This document shows positions 27,158-35,773 of a DNA stretch of 54,482 nucleotides, piece after piece. Each line of letters starts with the position of its first letter. Position 1 is the stretch's first letter. The DNA is from an uncultured Lentisphaerota bacterium (GTDB lineage: Bacteria; Verrucomicrobiota; Lentisphaeria; Victivallales; UBA1829). The notes below the pieces were generated by a model, which was not told the DNA's origin, did not search any database, and saw only the letters and a list, made by a program, of their open reading frames with translations. Location: positions 1 to 54,482 of the forward strand of contig ONQZ01000010.1 in NCBI GenBank assembly GCA_900320095.1. The letters are read 5' to 3'. A program made the translations under genes and the position numbers.

Positions 27158-29308
27158 TCAGTTTTTCAGGGGGAATCCGGGGAAGAGGACGTTGATCGTG
27201 CTGGCAGCGGCGGTCGTCTGCGGCGTCTTCGGCAGGCGGGACATGGTCTTCGCGAACATCGCCGGGAGCTTCTTTTCGCCCATCGCGTGCAGGGCGCGGG
27301 CGGCGGAGACGAGTTCCTCCGCGACGGCGTTCGCGGTGGCGGGGATCTCGGGGTCCTCCGGCCTCAGCTGGGCGGCCTTGTCGTAGTTTCCGCGCAGGGT
27401 CTCGAACGCGCAGAGTATCGTCTCGGCGGTCCGTCCGTCGTCGCCGTAAAGCTCGATGTAGGCGGCCTTCGCCTCCTCCTGCGTGAGCTTCTCCAGGTCG
27501 ACGTCGTCGCCGGAGAAGACGGCATAGACGCGGTCCAGGAAATTGATCCTGCGCATCATCTCCGTGCACCATTCCTCGAGGCGCGGCGAACGGAGCAGTT
27601 CGGTCGTGAGCATCTGCCGGGCGAGGGAGAACCGCTGCGTGATGACGAGCTGGTGCAGGCGCTGGCGCAGGGTGTTGAGCTTCTGTTCGTCGGAGGCGGC
27701 GAGCTCTTCCTCGCGGGTCTTGCTCAGGGCGTTGTAGTCCGCCCGGCTCTTCACGAGGTCGTGCTGCGCGGAAATGAGGTCGGAGTGATAGACTTCGCCT
27801 TCGCGGACCGCGGCGTCGATCTCCTCCTTGAGGCGCGGGACGACCTTGGTCTTCAGGTTCGCGATCTCGTCGTTCAGCAGGCTGATCTGGTTTTCGAGGG
27901 CGGCCGTGGACTCGGCGGAAGCCGCGGCGCCGCCGTCGGCAGGCTTTTCCTTGTCCGTGCGCAGACTGAGCAGATAGTTGATATGGGACAGCACATAGCG
28001 TCCGATGCGGTCGCTGCGGACGGCGTCCTTTTTCGTGAACTCCTTAATCAGGTTCGCGGACTCGGCGTTCAGGCGTTCCACGGGAATGTCCGGGTTGGCG
28101 GCGAGACGTTCGAACGCGTCGACATTTGCGAACATGGAGCGTTCGAGGGAACGCCGCTGGAAGTCGGAGAAGAAATAGACGGCGGCGGACGCGAGCAGGG
28201 CGAGCAGGATCAGGACGAGCGCGGCGCGTGCGTACCACGGCATCTTCGTCTCGGCGCGCTGTTTCTTCTGGATGCGCTCCTGCTTGCGCCGGTTGTTCAT
28301 GTACTCCGTCTGGATCTCGTAGTTCAGGCGGCGGATGGAGATGGTGTGGACGTCCGGCACGAGGTTGCGGCTCGGGGCGGTGATCTGGCGCAGCCGCCAG
28401 ATGGCGTCCAGCAGCTCCTCCATGTCGGCGAAGCGTTTCGACGGCTTCTTCGCCATCATCTTCTTGATGAGGCTGGAGACGGTCGAGGGCAGGCCGGGCA
28501 CGAAATGCTCCGGCGGCTCGGGCTTCTGGTTGAAATGCTGATTCGCGAGCGTGCTGATGGAGACGGCGCGGAACGGGAGCGAGCCTGTGATCATCTGGTA
28601 GAGGGTAACGCCGAGGCTGTAGATGTCGCTTCGCGTGTCGAGCGGCTCGCCGGCGAACTGTTCCGGGCTCATGTAGGACGGGCTGCCGGAGATGTCCATG
28701 TCCTCGGACCAGTCCTTCTGGTTCATGGCGAGGCCGAGGTCGGTGAGCTTGACGATGCCGTCGTCGGTGATCATGATGTTGTCGGGCTTCACGTCGCGGT
28801 GGATCAGGCGGCTTTCGTTCCAGGCGTAGCAGAGCGCCTCGGCGACCTGCTGGACAATGTGCAGCGCCTCGTCGATCGGGATGCGCTTCTCGCGTTTCAG
28901 GCGGGATTTCAGCGTTTCGCCCTTGATGTAGGTCATCGCCATGTAGCTGTAGCCGTCGTCCTCGCCGACCGCGTAGGACTGCACGAGGTTGACGTGGCTG
29001 AGCTTGGCGGCGGCGCGGGCTTCGTTCAGGAACGTCGCCACGCCCTTTTCGGTCATGTTCTTGTGGGACAGCACCTTCAGCGCGACCTCGCGTTCCAGCG
29101 AGATCTGCTGCGCCAGGAACACGATCCCGGCGGCACCCGACCCGATGCGGCTCTGGATGATGAAATCGCCGATGATGCAGCCGTTGTCGAAGCGCGTGGC
29201 GGGGATCGCCACCGTCTTGGCGCACGCCGGGCACACGATGCGGCCTCCGGCATCGGACTCTTCGACGGAGATCTGGAAATGGCAGAAGGGGCAGGCGAAA
29301 CGGAGCAT
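27158..29308 (-). CDS. Membrane Ser/Thr protein kinase with N-terminal zinc ribbon
   Basis: 716 residues. A zinc ribbon (CPFC at 6-9, CPAC at 26-29) is followed by a Hanks-type kinase. Its motifs are the glycine loop GSGAAG (56-61), VALKVL lysine near 78, HRDVKPDN at 170-177, DLG at 190-192 in place of DFG, and SPSYMSPEQ. After a basic linker comes a membrane helix (about 360-381), then a 335-residue extracytoplasmic part with a coiled coil. All catalytic residues are present. ATG 29308 is chosen because AAGGA sits seven bases upstream and the zinc ribbon starts at once; an ATG at 29326 is possible. Zinc-ribbon kinases of this type are common in Planctomycetes and relatives. The ligand and target are unknown. 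Confidence 0.9.
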   Translation of the reverse strand: MLRFACPFCHFQISVEESDAGGRIVCPACAKTVAIPATRFDNGCIIGDFIIQSRIGSGAAGIVFLAQQISLEREVALKVLSHKNMTEKGVATFLNEARAAAKLSHVNLVQSYAVGEDDGYSYMAMTYIKGETLKSRLKREKRIPIDEALHIVQQVAEALCYAWNESRLIHRDVKPDNIMITDDGIVKLTDLGLAMNQKDWSEDMDISGSPSYMSPEQFAGEPLDTRSDIYSLGVTLYQMITGSLPFRAVSISTLANQHFNQKPEPPEHFVPGLPSTVSSLIKKMMAKKPSKRFADMEELLDAIWRLRQITAPSRNLVPDVHTISIRRLNYEIQTEYMNNRRKQERIQKKQRAETKMPWYARAALVLILLALLASAAVYFFSDFQRRSLERSMFANVDAFERLAANPDIPVERLNAESANLIKEFTKKDAVRSDRIGRYVLSHINYLLSLRTDKEKPADGGAAASAESTAALENQISLLNDEIANLKTKVVPRLKEEIDAAVREGEVYHSDLISAQHDLVKSRADYNALSKTREEELAASDEQKLNTLRQRLHQLVITQRFSLARQMLTTELLRSPRLEEWCTEMMRRINFLDRVYAVFSGDDVDLEKLTQEEAKAAYIELYGDDGRTAETILCAFETLRGNYDKAAQLRPEDPEIPATANAVAEELVSAARALHAMGEKKLPAMFAKTMSRLPKTPQTTAAASTINVLFPGFPLKN

Positions 29309-29345
29309 GGGGCGATCCTTGGTCATGGAAAGATAGTTAGCTAGT

Positions 29346-29374
29346 AATATAGCATCTGTGCGCCTGGTTTACAA
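29346..29374 (-). promoter_or_regulatory. Promoter of the Ser/Thr kinase gene
   Basis: The minus strand reads TTGTAA (29369-29374), 17 bp, TATATT (29346-29351), with TGC before the -10. The -10 lies about 37 nt upstream of the preferred ATG. Confidence 0.6.
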
Positions 29375-29451
29375 ATGGATTTCGCGCTTTCCTCCCAAAA
29401 AGTGCGCATGCGTGCCCGTGCGGAGCGGACCGGACGGAGCTTTTCCGGCGA

Positions 29452-31035
29452 CTAACAGTAATTCGCCAGGGCGGCGTCGGCGGTGTGCAGGCCGTCGACG
29501 GCGGCGGACACGATCCCGCCCGCGAAGCCCGCGCCTTCGCCGCAGAAATACAGCCCGTCCACGCTCGATTTGTACGTCGCGCGGTCGCGGTCGAACCGCA
29601 CCGGGCTCGACACGTGCGTCTCGCCGCCGATCATCACACCGCAGTCGAGGAAGCCCGGCATGATCCTGTCGAAATGAACGAGCGCGCGCCGGAGCGACGC
29701 CGTGACCGGGGCGGGCATGATGGAGTCGAGCCGGGCGGACGCGATGCCGAAGCAATAGGAGGTTTCAGAGGGAAGCCGCCCGGTTCTGCCGTTCAGGAAA
29801 TCGCGCGCGGTCTGCGCCGGGGCGACGCATCCGCCGCCGCCCGCCTGCGCGAGCCGGAGTTCGAGGTCGTCGAGGAATGCGAACGCGTCGCCGGGCGCGG
29901 CGAACGTGCCGACGGGGATCGTGGTGATGAGCGCGGCGTTGGCGAACTTGCCGTCGCGCGCGGCATTGCTCATGCCGTTGGTCGAGAGGTGGTCGGCGTC
30001 GGTTACGGCCGCGATGATCTCGCCACCGGGGCACATGCAGAAACTCGCGGCACCGTCGATGCGGCCGTCCTGCGAGGGGCGGCTGACGACCTGGTACGGG
30101 GCGGCGCCGACGGAGTCCGGGGGGACCGCCATGCCGTACTGCGCGGCGTTGACGAACTCCTGCGGATGCTCGATGCGGATGCCGATCTGGAAGCCCTTCA
30201 TGGACGACCTGACGCTTCCGAAAAGCGAGCGCGTGAACGTTCGCGCGCTGTGTCCGGCGGCCGTGATCACCACATCGGATTCGAGCGTTTCGCCGCCCGC
30301 CAGACGCACGCCGCGGCACACGCCGTCGCGGATCAGCAGCTCGTCGACGCGCGAATCCCAGCGGAACGTCCCGCCGAGGCGTTCGATCTTCTCGCGGAGG
30401 GCGGCGATGATGCCGGGTAGGCGGTCGGATCCGAGGTGCGGATGGCTGAAATAGGTAATGGACGGGGCCGCGCCGCATTCCGCGAGCGTCTCCAGCACGT
30501 ACATGACGGCGGGCTCGTGGATGCGCGTGAAGAGTTTGCCGTCGGACCACGTGCCCGCGCCGCCTTCGCCGTACAGGTAATTGCTCTCCGGGTCGGGCGT
30601 GCGCGAGGCTCGGAACGCTTCGATGTCGCGCCTCCGGCGGTCCACGTCGCGGCCGCGTTCCAGCACGACGGGCGCGCATCCGGCACGTGCCAGGACCAGC
30701 GCGGCGAACAGCCCCGCGGGGCCCGCGCCGATCACAAGCGGGTTCTTCAGAGACGTTTTCCCCTCGAACGGACGGTATTTTTCGCGCGGCACGTACGGTT
30801 TCACGTTCGGGCCGTTGGTCGGACGGACCCCTTCCGCCAGGTCGGCGTCGACGCGGAACAGCAGCGCCACGGCGGGCTTCTTCCGCGCGTCGATGCTCTT
30901 CCGCACGATCCGATAGTCCAGCACGTCTTCCGGGCGTACGCGGACGGTGCGCGCGACGAACGGCGCGAGTTCGCGGTCGATGCCGTTGGATGCTTTCGCG
31001 GCGGGGATCGGCGGCAGGTCAATCGTGATGGTCAT
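29452..31035 (-). CDS. FAD-dependent oxidoreductase (COG2509-type, NAD(FAD)-dependent dehydrogenase)
   Basis: 527 residues. An N-terminal domain of about 90 residues precedes the dinucleotide-binding motif PLVIGAGPAGLFAALVLARAG and its acidic strand VVLERG. The family blocks SNYLYGEGGAGTWSDGKL, GFQIGIRIEHPQ and FCMCPGGEI are recognisable. The C-terminal FAD motif is GLYFCGEGAGFAGGIVSAAVDG. These proteins are widespread but their substrate is not established. The start at 31035 fits the domain N-terminus although no SD is seen; the upstream frame begins with TTG at 31128. It is divergent from the next gene. Confidence 0.88.
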   Translation of the reverse strand: MTITIDLPPIPAAKASNGIDRELAPFVARTVRVRPEDVLDYRIVRKSIDARKKPAVALLFRVDADLAEGVRPTNGPNVKPYVPREKYRPFEGKTSLKNPLVIGAGPAGLFAALVLARAGCAPVVLERGRDVDRRRRDIEAFRASRTPDPESNYLYGEGGAGTWSDGKLFTRIHEPAVMYVLETLAECGAAPSITYFSHPHLGSDRLPGIIAALREKIERLGGTFRWDSRVDELLIRDGVCRGVRLAGGETLESDVVITAAGHSARTFTRSLFGSVRSSMKGFQIGIRIEHPQEFVNAAQYGMAVPPDSVGAAPYQVVSRPSQDGRIDGAASFCMCPGGEIIAAVTDADHLSTNGMSNAARDGKFANAALITTIPVGTFAAPGDAFAFLDDLELRLAQAGGGGCVAPAQTARDFLNGRTGRLPSETSYCFGIASARLDSIMPAPVTASLRRALVHFDRIMPGFLDCGVMIGGETHVSSPVRFDRDRATYKSSVDGLYFCGEGAGFAGGIVSAAVDGLHTADAALANYC

Positions 31036-31233
31036 GGGCGGAAAAGGAGTGTCGGTTGAAGCGGATGATGCGCGGTTTCTGTTCAAGGTCGTCTCAAATA
31101 ATTTACAGCGCTTTTTTCCAAAAATCAACCGGACGCGCTTGAAAAACCGGATTTTACGGCAATATTAGATAGTGTCGCGCGGCGTCCGACTGTTTTTGTG
31201 CCGCGCAAACCTTTCCCGATGGAGTCGAATCCC

Positions 31234-32172
31234 ATGAAACTGCTTTCTTTTGCCCCGGCAGTCTGCCTGCCGGTTCTTCTGTTCCTGTCCACGCCCGTTT
31301 TCGCACAGGACGCGCCAGATGCGCCCGCCGTTCAGGATGCACAGGATGCGCCCGCCGCTCAGGACACGCCCGAACGCCGCGTCATTCCCCCGCTCACGCT
31401 GGAGGAACGGATCGTCGATCTGATCGAGGCGATCCAGGACGAAGCGCCGGAGACGTACCGCCGCATGGCGGAGCTCCCGCGCGAGGAGGCGCTCGCCCGC
31501 GTGATGCGTGCACTGGACAGCGGCGCGGTCCTCGTTTCCAGTGCCGGAAACGGCAAATCGTCCGCGGTTGCGCAGGGCGTTGATGTGAAGCCATGTCCGG
31601 CGCTTGAGCTCACCGGGAAAAAGTTCCTGTATCTCCGGCTGGACGGCGTAACCTCCGGGACCGTGCCCGATGCCGTGAAATCGCTTGACGAAAGAGGCGG
31701 CAAACCGGATGCGTCCGGCGTGATTTTTGACCTGCGGAATGCCTTTTGCGGCGACTACGGTTCCGTGGAGCTTCTGGCGAAGTCCGCGCGCAAGCTCAAA
31801 TGCCCGGTCATGGTGCTGGTCTCCGGCAAAACGAAGGGCTCCGGCGAACTTCTGGCGGCGGTCCTGCGGCGCGACTGCGGAGCCGTCCTGATCGGGACGG
31901 GGACCGCTGGATCCGTGTTCCCGGTGGAGCGCATTACCGTCAACGACGTCGCGTGGTTCGTGCCGAATCCGCCCGCGCAATATTCCGACATCTCCCCGTA
32001 CGCGCTGAAGCCGGACCTGGAAAAAACGTCTGAGGCGCGTCTGGACTATGACCGGCTGAAGGAATCGCCCGACAAACTCGACGGCGATCCTGTGCTGCGT
32101 CTGGCGGCCGACCTGCTGACCATGAAGGCGGCGGTCAGGCCTGTGGAATCGTCTCCGTCTCCGGCGCGGTGA
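31234..32172 (+). CDS. Secreted protein with degenerate S41 protease-like fold, putative
   Basis: 312 residues with a signal peptide: MKLLSFAPAVCLPVLLFLS, cleavage near FAQDA. An A/P/Q/D-rich spacer contains repeats of QDAPDAPAVQDAQDAP type. The C-terminal 200 residues follow the order of the tail-specific (S41) protease core: LYLRLDGV, VIFDLRNAFCGD, CPVMVLVSGKTKGSGELLAAVLR and CGAVLIGTGTAG. The serine region KGSGE resembles the S41 SASAxE block, but the catalytic lysine motif is not recognisable, so it may be inactive. ATG 31234 was chosen for the signal peptide, with GGAG nine bases upstream. Its 3' end overlaps the convergent gene by 38 bp. Confidence 0.65.
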   Translation: MKLLSFAPAVCLPVLLFLSTPVFAQDAPDAPAVQDAQDAPAAQDTPERRVIPPLTLEERIVDLIEAIQDEAPETYRRMAELPREEALARVMRALDSGAVLVSSAGNGKSSAVAQGVDVKPCPALELTGKKFLYLRLDGVTSGTVPDAVKSLDERGGKPDASGVIFDLRNAFCGDYGSVELLAKSARKLKCPVMVLVSGKTKGSGELLAAVLRRDCGAVLIGTGTAGSVFPVERITVNDVAWFVPNPPAQYSDISPYALKPDLEKTSEARLDYDRLKESPDKLDGDPVLRLAADLLTMKAAVRPVESSPSPAR

Positions 32173-32986
32173 CCGCCGGAGTGCCCGCTTCGACGGCGGG
32201 CGCGGCTTCCGTTTTTCCCCCGTTTCCCTCGTTCGCGTTTGCATCGGCATCCGCTTTCCGCACGTCTTCCACCGCGGCCGCTTTCGCCTTTTGTTCCTCA
32301 AGCTCGGGCGGTTCGCAGCCCTTCAGGATGAAGGAGATGACGCCCACGATGATCACGATGGGCAGGATGAGGTGCACGAGCAGGGCGTGGAAACTCTCGG
32401 CGTTGCGCCATTCGCGCGGCATCTCGGGATGCGCCGCCAGAAACGTCTCGTGGTATTTCATCAGGTCGGCGAGCTCGGCTTCGCGGTACGGCTCCAGCGC
32501 TGGATCGCGGTCGGCGGAGGCGGCGACCATGCGATGCCCGGCCTCGACGTTCTCCTTCTTTTCGGAGTGCTCCAGCACCTTGCCGAGGATCATCAGGTGG
32601 ACGGGATACTTCAAAAAGCGCGGCGAGAAGGGTTCCGGCATGCGGAGCTCGACGTATTCGAGCATGTACCCGAAGTTGTCGAACCGGACGCATCCCTGCA
32701 GGAAGCGCGAGAAATTGAGCGACTGGCTGCGGCGCACGATCATGGCGATGAGGCCGACGATGACCACGTAGCCGGCGGCGGCGAACCCGTAATAGTGGAG
32801 CTTGTCCTGCCCGGCGGCGTTGTGCGCGGCCTTGTTGACGAAGAACACGGTCATGCCGAGCAGGTAGACCGCGCCGACGGTCATGGAGATCGCGAGTTTG
32901 TGCGAGCATTTGTAGCGGAACTGCTTGAGCTCGTCTTTGGTGAAAAGCGGCATGGGGGCGGTGTCTTCCGGCATGGTCGTGTGCAT
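32135..32986 (-). CDS. Inner-membrane protein of unknown function, three membrane helices
   Basis: 283 residues. Membrane segments lie at about 31-50, 68-84 and 202-221, with a charged region of about 115 residues between the second and third. The C-terminal 60 residues are low-complexity (A, E, T, P, G rich). I do not recognise the family. M5 (32974) and M12 (32953) are alternative starts. The stop lies inside the convergent S41-like gene (38-bp overlap). It follows the next upstream gene by 36 bp and may be co-transcribed with it. Confidence 0.7.
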   Translation of the reverse strand: MHTTMPEDTAPMPLFTKDELKQFRYKCSHKLAISMTVGAVYLLGMTVFFVNKAAHNAAGQDKLHYYGFAAAGYVVIVGLIAMIVRRSQSLNFSRFLQGCVRFDNFGYMLEYVELRMPEPFSPRFLKYPVHLMILGKVLEHSEKKENVEAGHRMVAASADRDPALEPYREAELADLMKYHETFLAAHPEMPREWRNAESFHALLVHLILPIVIIVGVISFILKGCEPPELEEQKAKAAAVEDVRKADADANANEGNGGKTEAAPAVEAGTPAVTAPETETIPQA

Positions 32987-33022
32987 GGCCTTCTTTTGAG
33001 GTGAATGTGTGCGGCGGACGGT

Positions 33023-34021
33023 TTACTGCGCGGACCCGAGTCCCGTGAGCGCCTGGAGTTCCTTCTGGATCGCGGAAACGGTCTCCGGCGGGATGCCGTC
33101 GAGCGTGCTGGTCGTGAGGTAGCGCATCTGGACGTCCTGGATGGTCCCGAGGCGTTCGTCGGAGAGCTTGCGGTCCTTCAGAAGCAGACAGTGAAGGATC
33201 TCGTCGTCGGTGAGCTCGGCCTCCTTCACGATCGCGTCCGCGATCTTCCTTGCCCGTTCCGCCGTGTAGCGTGCCTTGCCGAGGCGCACGAAGAGCGCGA
33301 ACGCCTGCTGCTTTTTCGCATCGGAAAGGACCTTGCCGTGCTGGCGCAGGTCGGTTTCCATCCGGGTCGAGAGCTGCTGCGCCGTGCGGACGACGAGTTC
33401 GCGCCGGAGCGACACGGCGATCTGGTCCATCAGCGATTCGTGGTCGTCCGTGAGCGTGACGCCGCAGGCGACGTCCTCGTATTCCGGGTGGCGCGGCGTC
33501 CACCATCCGTAGAACTTCCGGTAGACCGGCTCCATGGCGCGGATGAACTCCTCCGACCTCAGCACGGCGGCCTGTCCGGCGGCGGTCCACTCGGCGCGGA
33601 TCTTCTCCTGTTCGGCGGGATCGCGGATGCCGATGAGCTGACGGATCATGGTTTCTTCGGAAAGGGTCCGGCGGACGCATTCGCTCCTGAGCAAGTCGTG
33701 GAGGAACGGCTCGGTCTCGAACTCCGCCTTGTTTTCCTTCAGCAGATTCGAGAAATACGCGGCCTCGTCCTTCGTGAGGTCGATCCCGTACAGCACGGAG
33801 AATTCGTTCTGGAAACTCTCCTGCACCGCCTCGCGCAGACCGTCGTCCACGGACACCGATGCCGGGACGTTCAGCGCCGCCATGAGCGTCTGCACGGTCG
33901 GGGGCGGTTCGCGGAGGATCATCGCCCGGACGGCGATCAGGACGACAGCCAGCACGACCAATGCCAGCACAATGCTGAAAACCGACAGTTTCGTCCTGTC
34001 ATTCTTCTCATTCTCGGACAT
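33023..34021 (-). CDS. Membrane-anchored hypothetical protein
   Basis: 332 residues: a short basic N-terminus, one membrane helix (about 13-33), then a largely helical extracytoplasmic domain rich in E, R and L. No catalytic motif is recognisable. TDDEILHCLLLKDRKLSDERL suggests an alpha-helical repeat-free fold. GGAAAGGAA upstream is an acceptable SD. It probably forms a two-gene unit with the membrane protein that follows. Confidence 0.7.
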   Translation of the reverse strand: MSENEKNDRTKLSVFSIVLALVVLAVVLIAVRAMILREPPPTVQTLMAALNVPASVSVDDGLREAVQESFQNEFSVLYGIDLTKDEAAYFSNLLKENKAEFETEPFLHDLLRSECVRRTLSEETMIRQLIGIRDPAEQEKIRAEWTAAGQAAVLRSEEFIRAMEPVYRKFYGWWTPRHPEYEDVACGVTLTDDHESLMDQIAVSLRRELVVRTAQQLSTRMETDLRQHGKVLSDAKKQQAFALFVRLGKARYTAERARKIADAIVKEAELTDDEILHCLLLKDRKLSDERLGTIQDVQMRYLTTSTLDGIPPETVSAIQKELQALTGLGSAQ

Positions 34022-34267
34022 GCGAGGGGGATTCCTTTCCTGTGATATGGCGTTTGCCGCCGGATTTCGTGAAATTCGAGTATTAAATATAGTTTCTTTT
34101 CCGGGTTTTTCAAGATTTTATGGACGGATGATCCGCGCGGATGCCGGAAAAAACGCACAAAAATGCGTTCCCGCCATTTCTTTTTCGCAAAATGGAGGTA
34201 TAGTATACTTGAACGGAATCCGCACAACAGCAAAACAACCGGCAAACCGCCATTCAGGAGGTACAGA

Positions 34268-34615
34268 ATGACCAATTATCTGAAGGGAAAAACGATCCGT
34301 CTCCGCTGCAAGAAAGATTATCCCGGCGCACACACCCATATCCTTATCGGGCGCGTCGTCGAGGAGAACGAAAGCTACATCGCCGTGCAGGGACGCTCGT
34401 TCCACTTCGCACGCATCGTGGACGGCATGAAAAACCAGATCAACGTGGGGCAGGAAACCGTCCGCGTGGTTCCGTGGGCCAATGTGGAGCTGATCCACTG
34501 GCTCACCGAGCGCACCGACTGGAACGCCGAGATCGGATTCGATGTGAAGGGCTCGCTGATCCTTCAGGACCTCGCCCGCACCATGATCGCGGAGCGCCGC
34601 GACGGCTTTAATTAA
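34268..34615 (+). CDS. Small protein with Sm/SH3-like barrel appearance, function unknown
   Basis: 115 residues. The start MTNYLKGKT has an optimal SD (AGGAGG, six bases upstream). The middle reads as five short strands: TIRLRC, HILIGRVVEE, SYIAVQGRSFHF, VRVVPWANVELIHWL. This pattern recalls Sm-like or SH3-like small barrels, but no family is assigned. TATAGT/TATACT near 34199-34209 could be its -10 element; no good -35 is visible. It is followed 70 bp later by the Sel1 gene on the same strand. Confidence 0.75.
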   Translation: MTNYLKGKTIRLRCKKDYPGAHTHILIGRVVEENESYIAVQGRSFHFARIVDGMKNQINVGQETVRVVPWANVELIHWLTERTDWNAEIGFDVKGSLILQDLARTMIAERRDGFN

Positions 34616-34685
34616 GCGAAACAAAAAGCAGCCCGCGCTTCGACCGGGCAAAAAGAACAAACGTCTGTTTCTTCGGAGGTGAACC

Positions 34686-35537
34686 ATGAACAGAACTGGG
34701 GAAATCGATCCTGCGACGAAACGTTCCGGGACGGTCATAATCCTCATCGTGCTTGCGGTCCTGCTTTTGGGGAGCGCGGGCTTTCTCTTCTACTGGTTCC
34801 ATGTGGGAGAACCGGCGAAGGGGTACTATGAAGCCGCGATGCAGGGCGATTCCGAGGCGCAATACAAGCTCGCCGAATGCTATTATAACGGCAACGGCGT
34901 AAGAAAAGATTTCTCTGCCGCCGCCGACTGGTATCGCAAAGCCGCCGAACAGGGGCACGCGGAAGCCCAATGCCAGCTGGGAAAATGTTATTATTTCGGC
35001 GAGGGAGTAAGCAAGGATTACTCCAGAGCCGTCAAGTGGTTTCTTCAGGCAGCACAACAAGATAATGCTGATGCACAGTTTTATCTTGGCAAATGTTACG
35101 ATAATGGCGATGGTGTGGAACAAGATAAAGTGGAAGCCTTTAAATGGTATCGCAAGGCCGCCGAGCAGGGGCTTCCGAAAGCGCAACACAATCTTGGGTG
35201 TTGTTATTTGCATGGCGATGGTGTGGTCGAGGACAAGAACGAGGCTGTCAAGTGGTATCATAAAGCTGCGGATCAGGGGGATTCCAATGCCATGGGGGCT
35301 CTCGGAGCTTGTTATATGAAAGGTTTGGGTGTGGCCGAAAACAAGGAGGAAGGTGTCAAATGGCTTCATAAAGCCGCCGACAAAGGGAATTCCGATGCAA
35401 TGGGGGCTCTCGCAAGTTGTTATTTCCTGGGTGAAGGTGTTTCCGTGAATAAAGCTGAAGCTATCCGGTTGCTTCGCAAAAGCGCAAAACTGGGAAATCC
35501 GGAAGCACAAAAAGTCCTGAAAAAATTGGGGCTTTAA
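34686..35537 (+). CDS. Membrane-anchored Sel1-repeat protein
   Basis: 283 residues. A cytoplasmic N-terminus of 16 residues and a membrane helix (17-38) precede about six Sel1-like repeats of 36 residues from residue 45 onwards. Each has the pattern A-x-x-x-L-G-x-C-Y-x-x-G-x-G-V-x-x-D-x-x-x-A-x-x-W-Y/F-x-K-A-A. Such solenoids mediate protein contacts in envelope or signalling complexes. SD GGAGGTGAACC precedes the ATG. From about 35041 the coding sequence is more A+T-rich than its neighbours (AAAGATAATGCT style codons), so the later repeats may have a different history. Confidence 0.9.
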   Translation: MNRTGEIDPATKRSGTVIILIVLAVLLLGSAGFLFYWFHVGEPAKGYYEAAMQGDSEAQYKLAECYYNGNGVRKDFSAAADWYRKAAEQGHAEAQCQLGKCYYFGEGVSKDYSRAVKWFLQAAQQDNADAQFYLGKCYDNGDGVEQDKVEAFKWYRKAAEQGLPKAQHNLGCCYLHGDGVVEDKNEAVKWYHKAADQGDSNAMGALGACYMKGLGVAENKEEGVKWLHKAADKGNSDAMGALASCYFLGEGVSVNKAEAIRLLRKSAKLGNPEAQKVLKKLGL

Positions 35538-35597
35538 GCAAAGTAAAACAGATAATCCGGTATTTTTCTCCGCCGAAAAAGAACTGATAGAAACATT

Positions 35598-35641
35598 GCC
35601 TCCGGGACAGCGTTCAGGCCGTTCCGGAGGCGTTTTATTCG
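35598..35641 (+). terminator. Terminator after the Sel1-repeat gene
   Basis: A perfect 8-bp stem GCCTCCGG/CCGGAGGC (35598-35605 with 35624-35631) and an 18-nt loop are followed by GTTTTATTCGTTTTT. Confidence 0.85.
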
Positions 35642-35650
35642 TTTTTCCTG

Positions 35651-35764
35651 TGTCCGAGCGGAGCCAGACACACAGCAAGCGTTGTTGAAACAGTGCTTGG
35701 CTCCGCTCAAGCACAAGGACAAGTCCTTGACCGCGATTGTGCCGTGCTATGCGACGGCACTTTT
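35651..35764. other. Cluster of three inverted repeats between convergent genes
   Basis: GAGCGGAGCCA (35656-35666) pairs with TGGCTCCGCTC (35698-35708), an 11-bp perfect stem. CAAGGAC-AA-GTCCTTG (35714-35729) is a 7-bp hairpin. GTGCCGT (35739-35745) pairs with ACGGCAC (35754-35760), followed by TTTT. No reading frame explains it. It may be a folded RNA, a REP/MITE-like dispersed element, or a terminator array for the minus-strand operon ending at 35774. Confidence 0.6.
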
Positions 35765-35773
35765 GCGCTAGGC

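Noticed and set aside
27149..29344. 731-codon plus-strand frame
   Set aside because: It is a shadow of the zinc-ribbon kinase gene on the minus strand.
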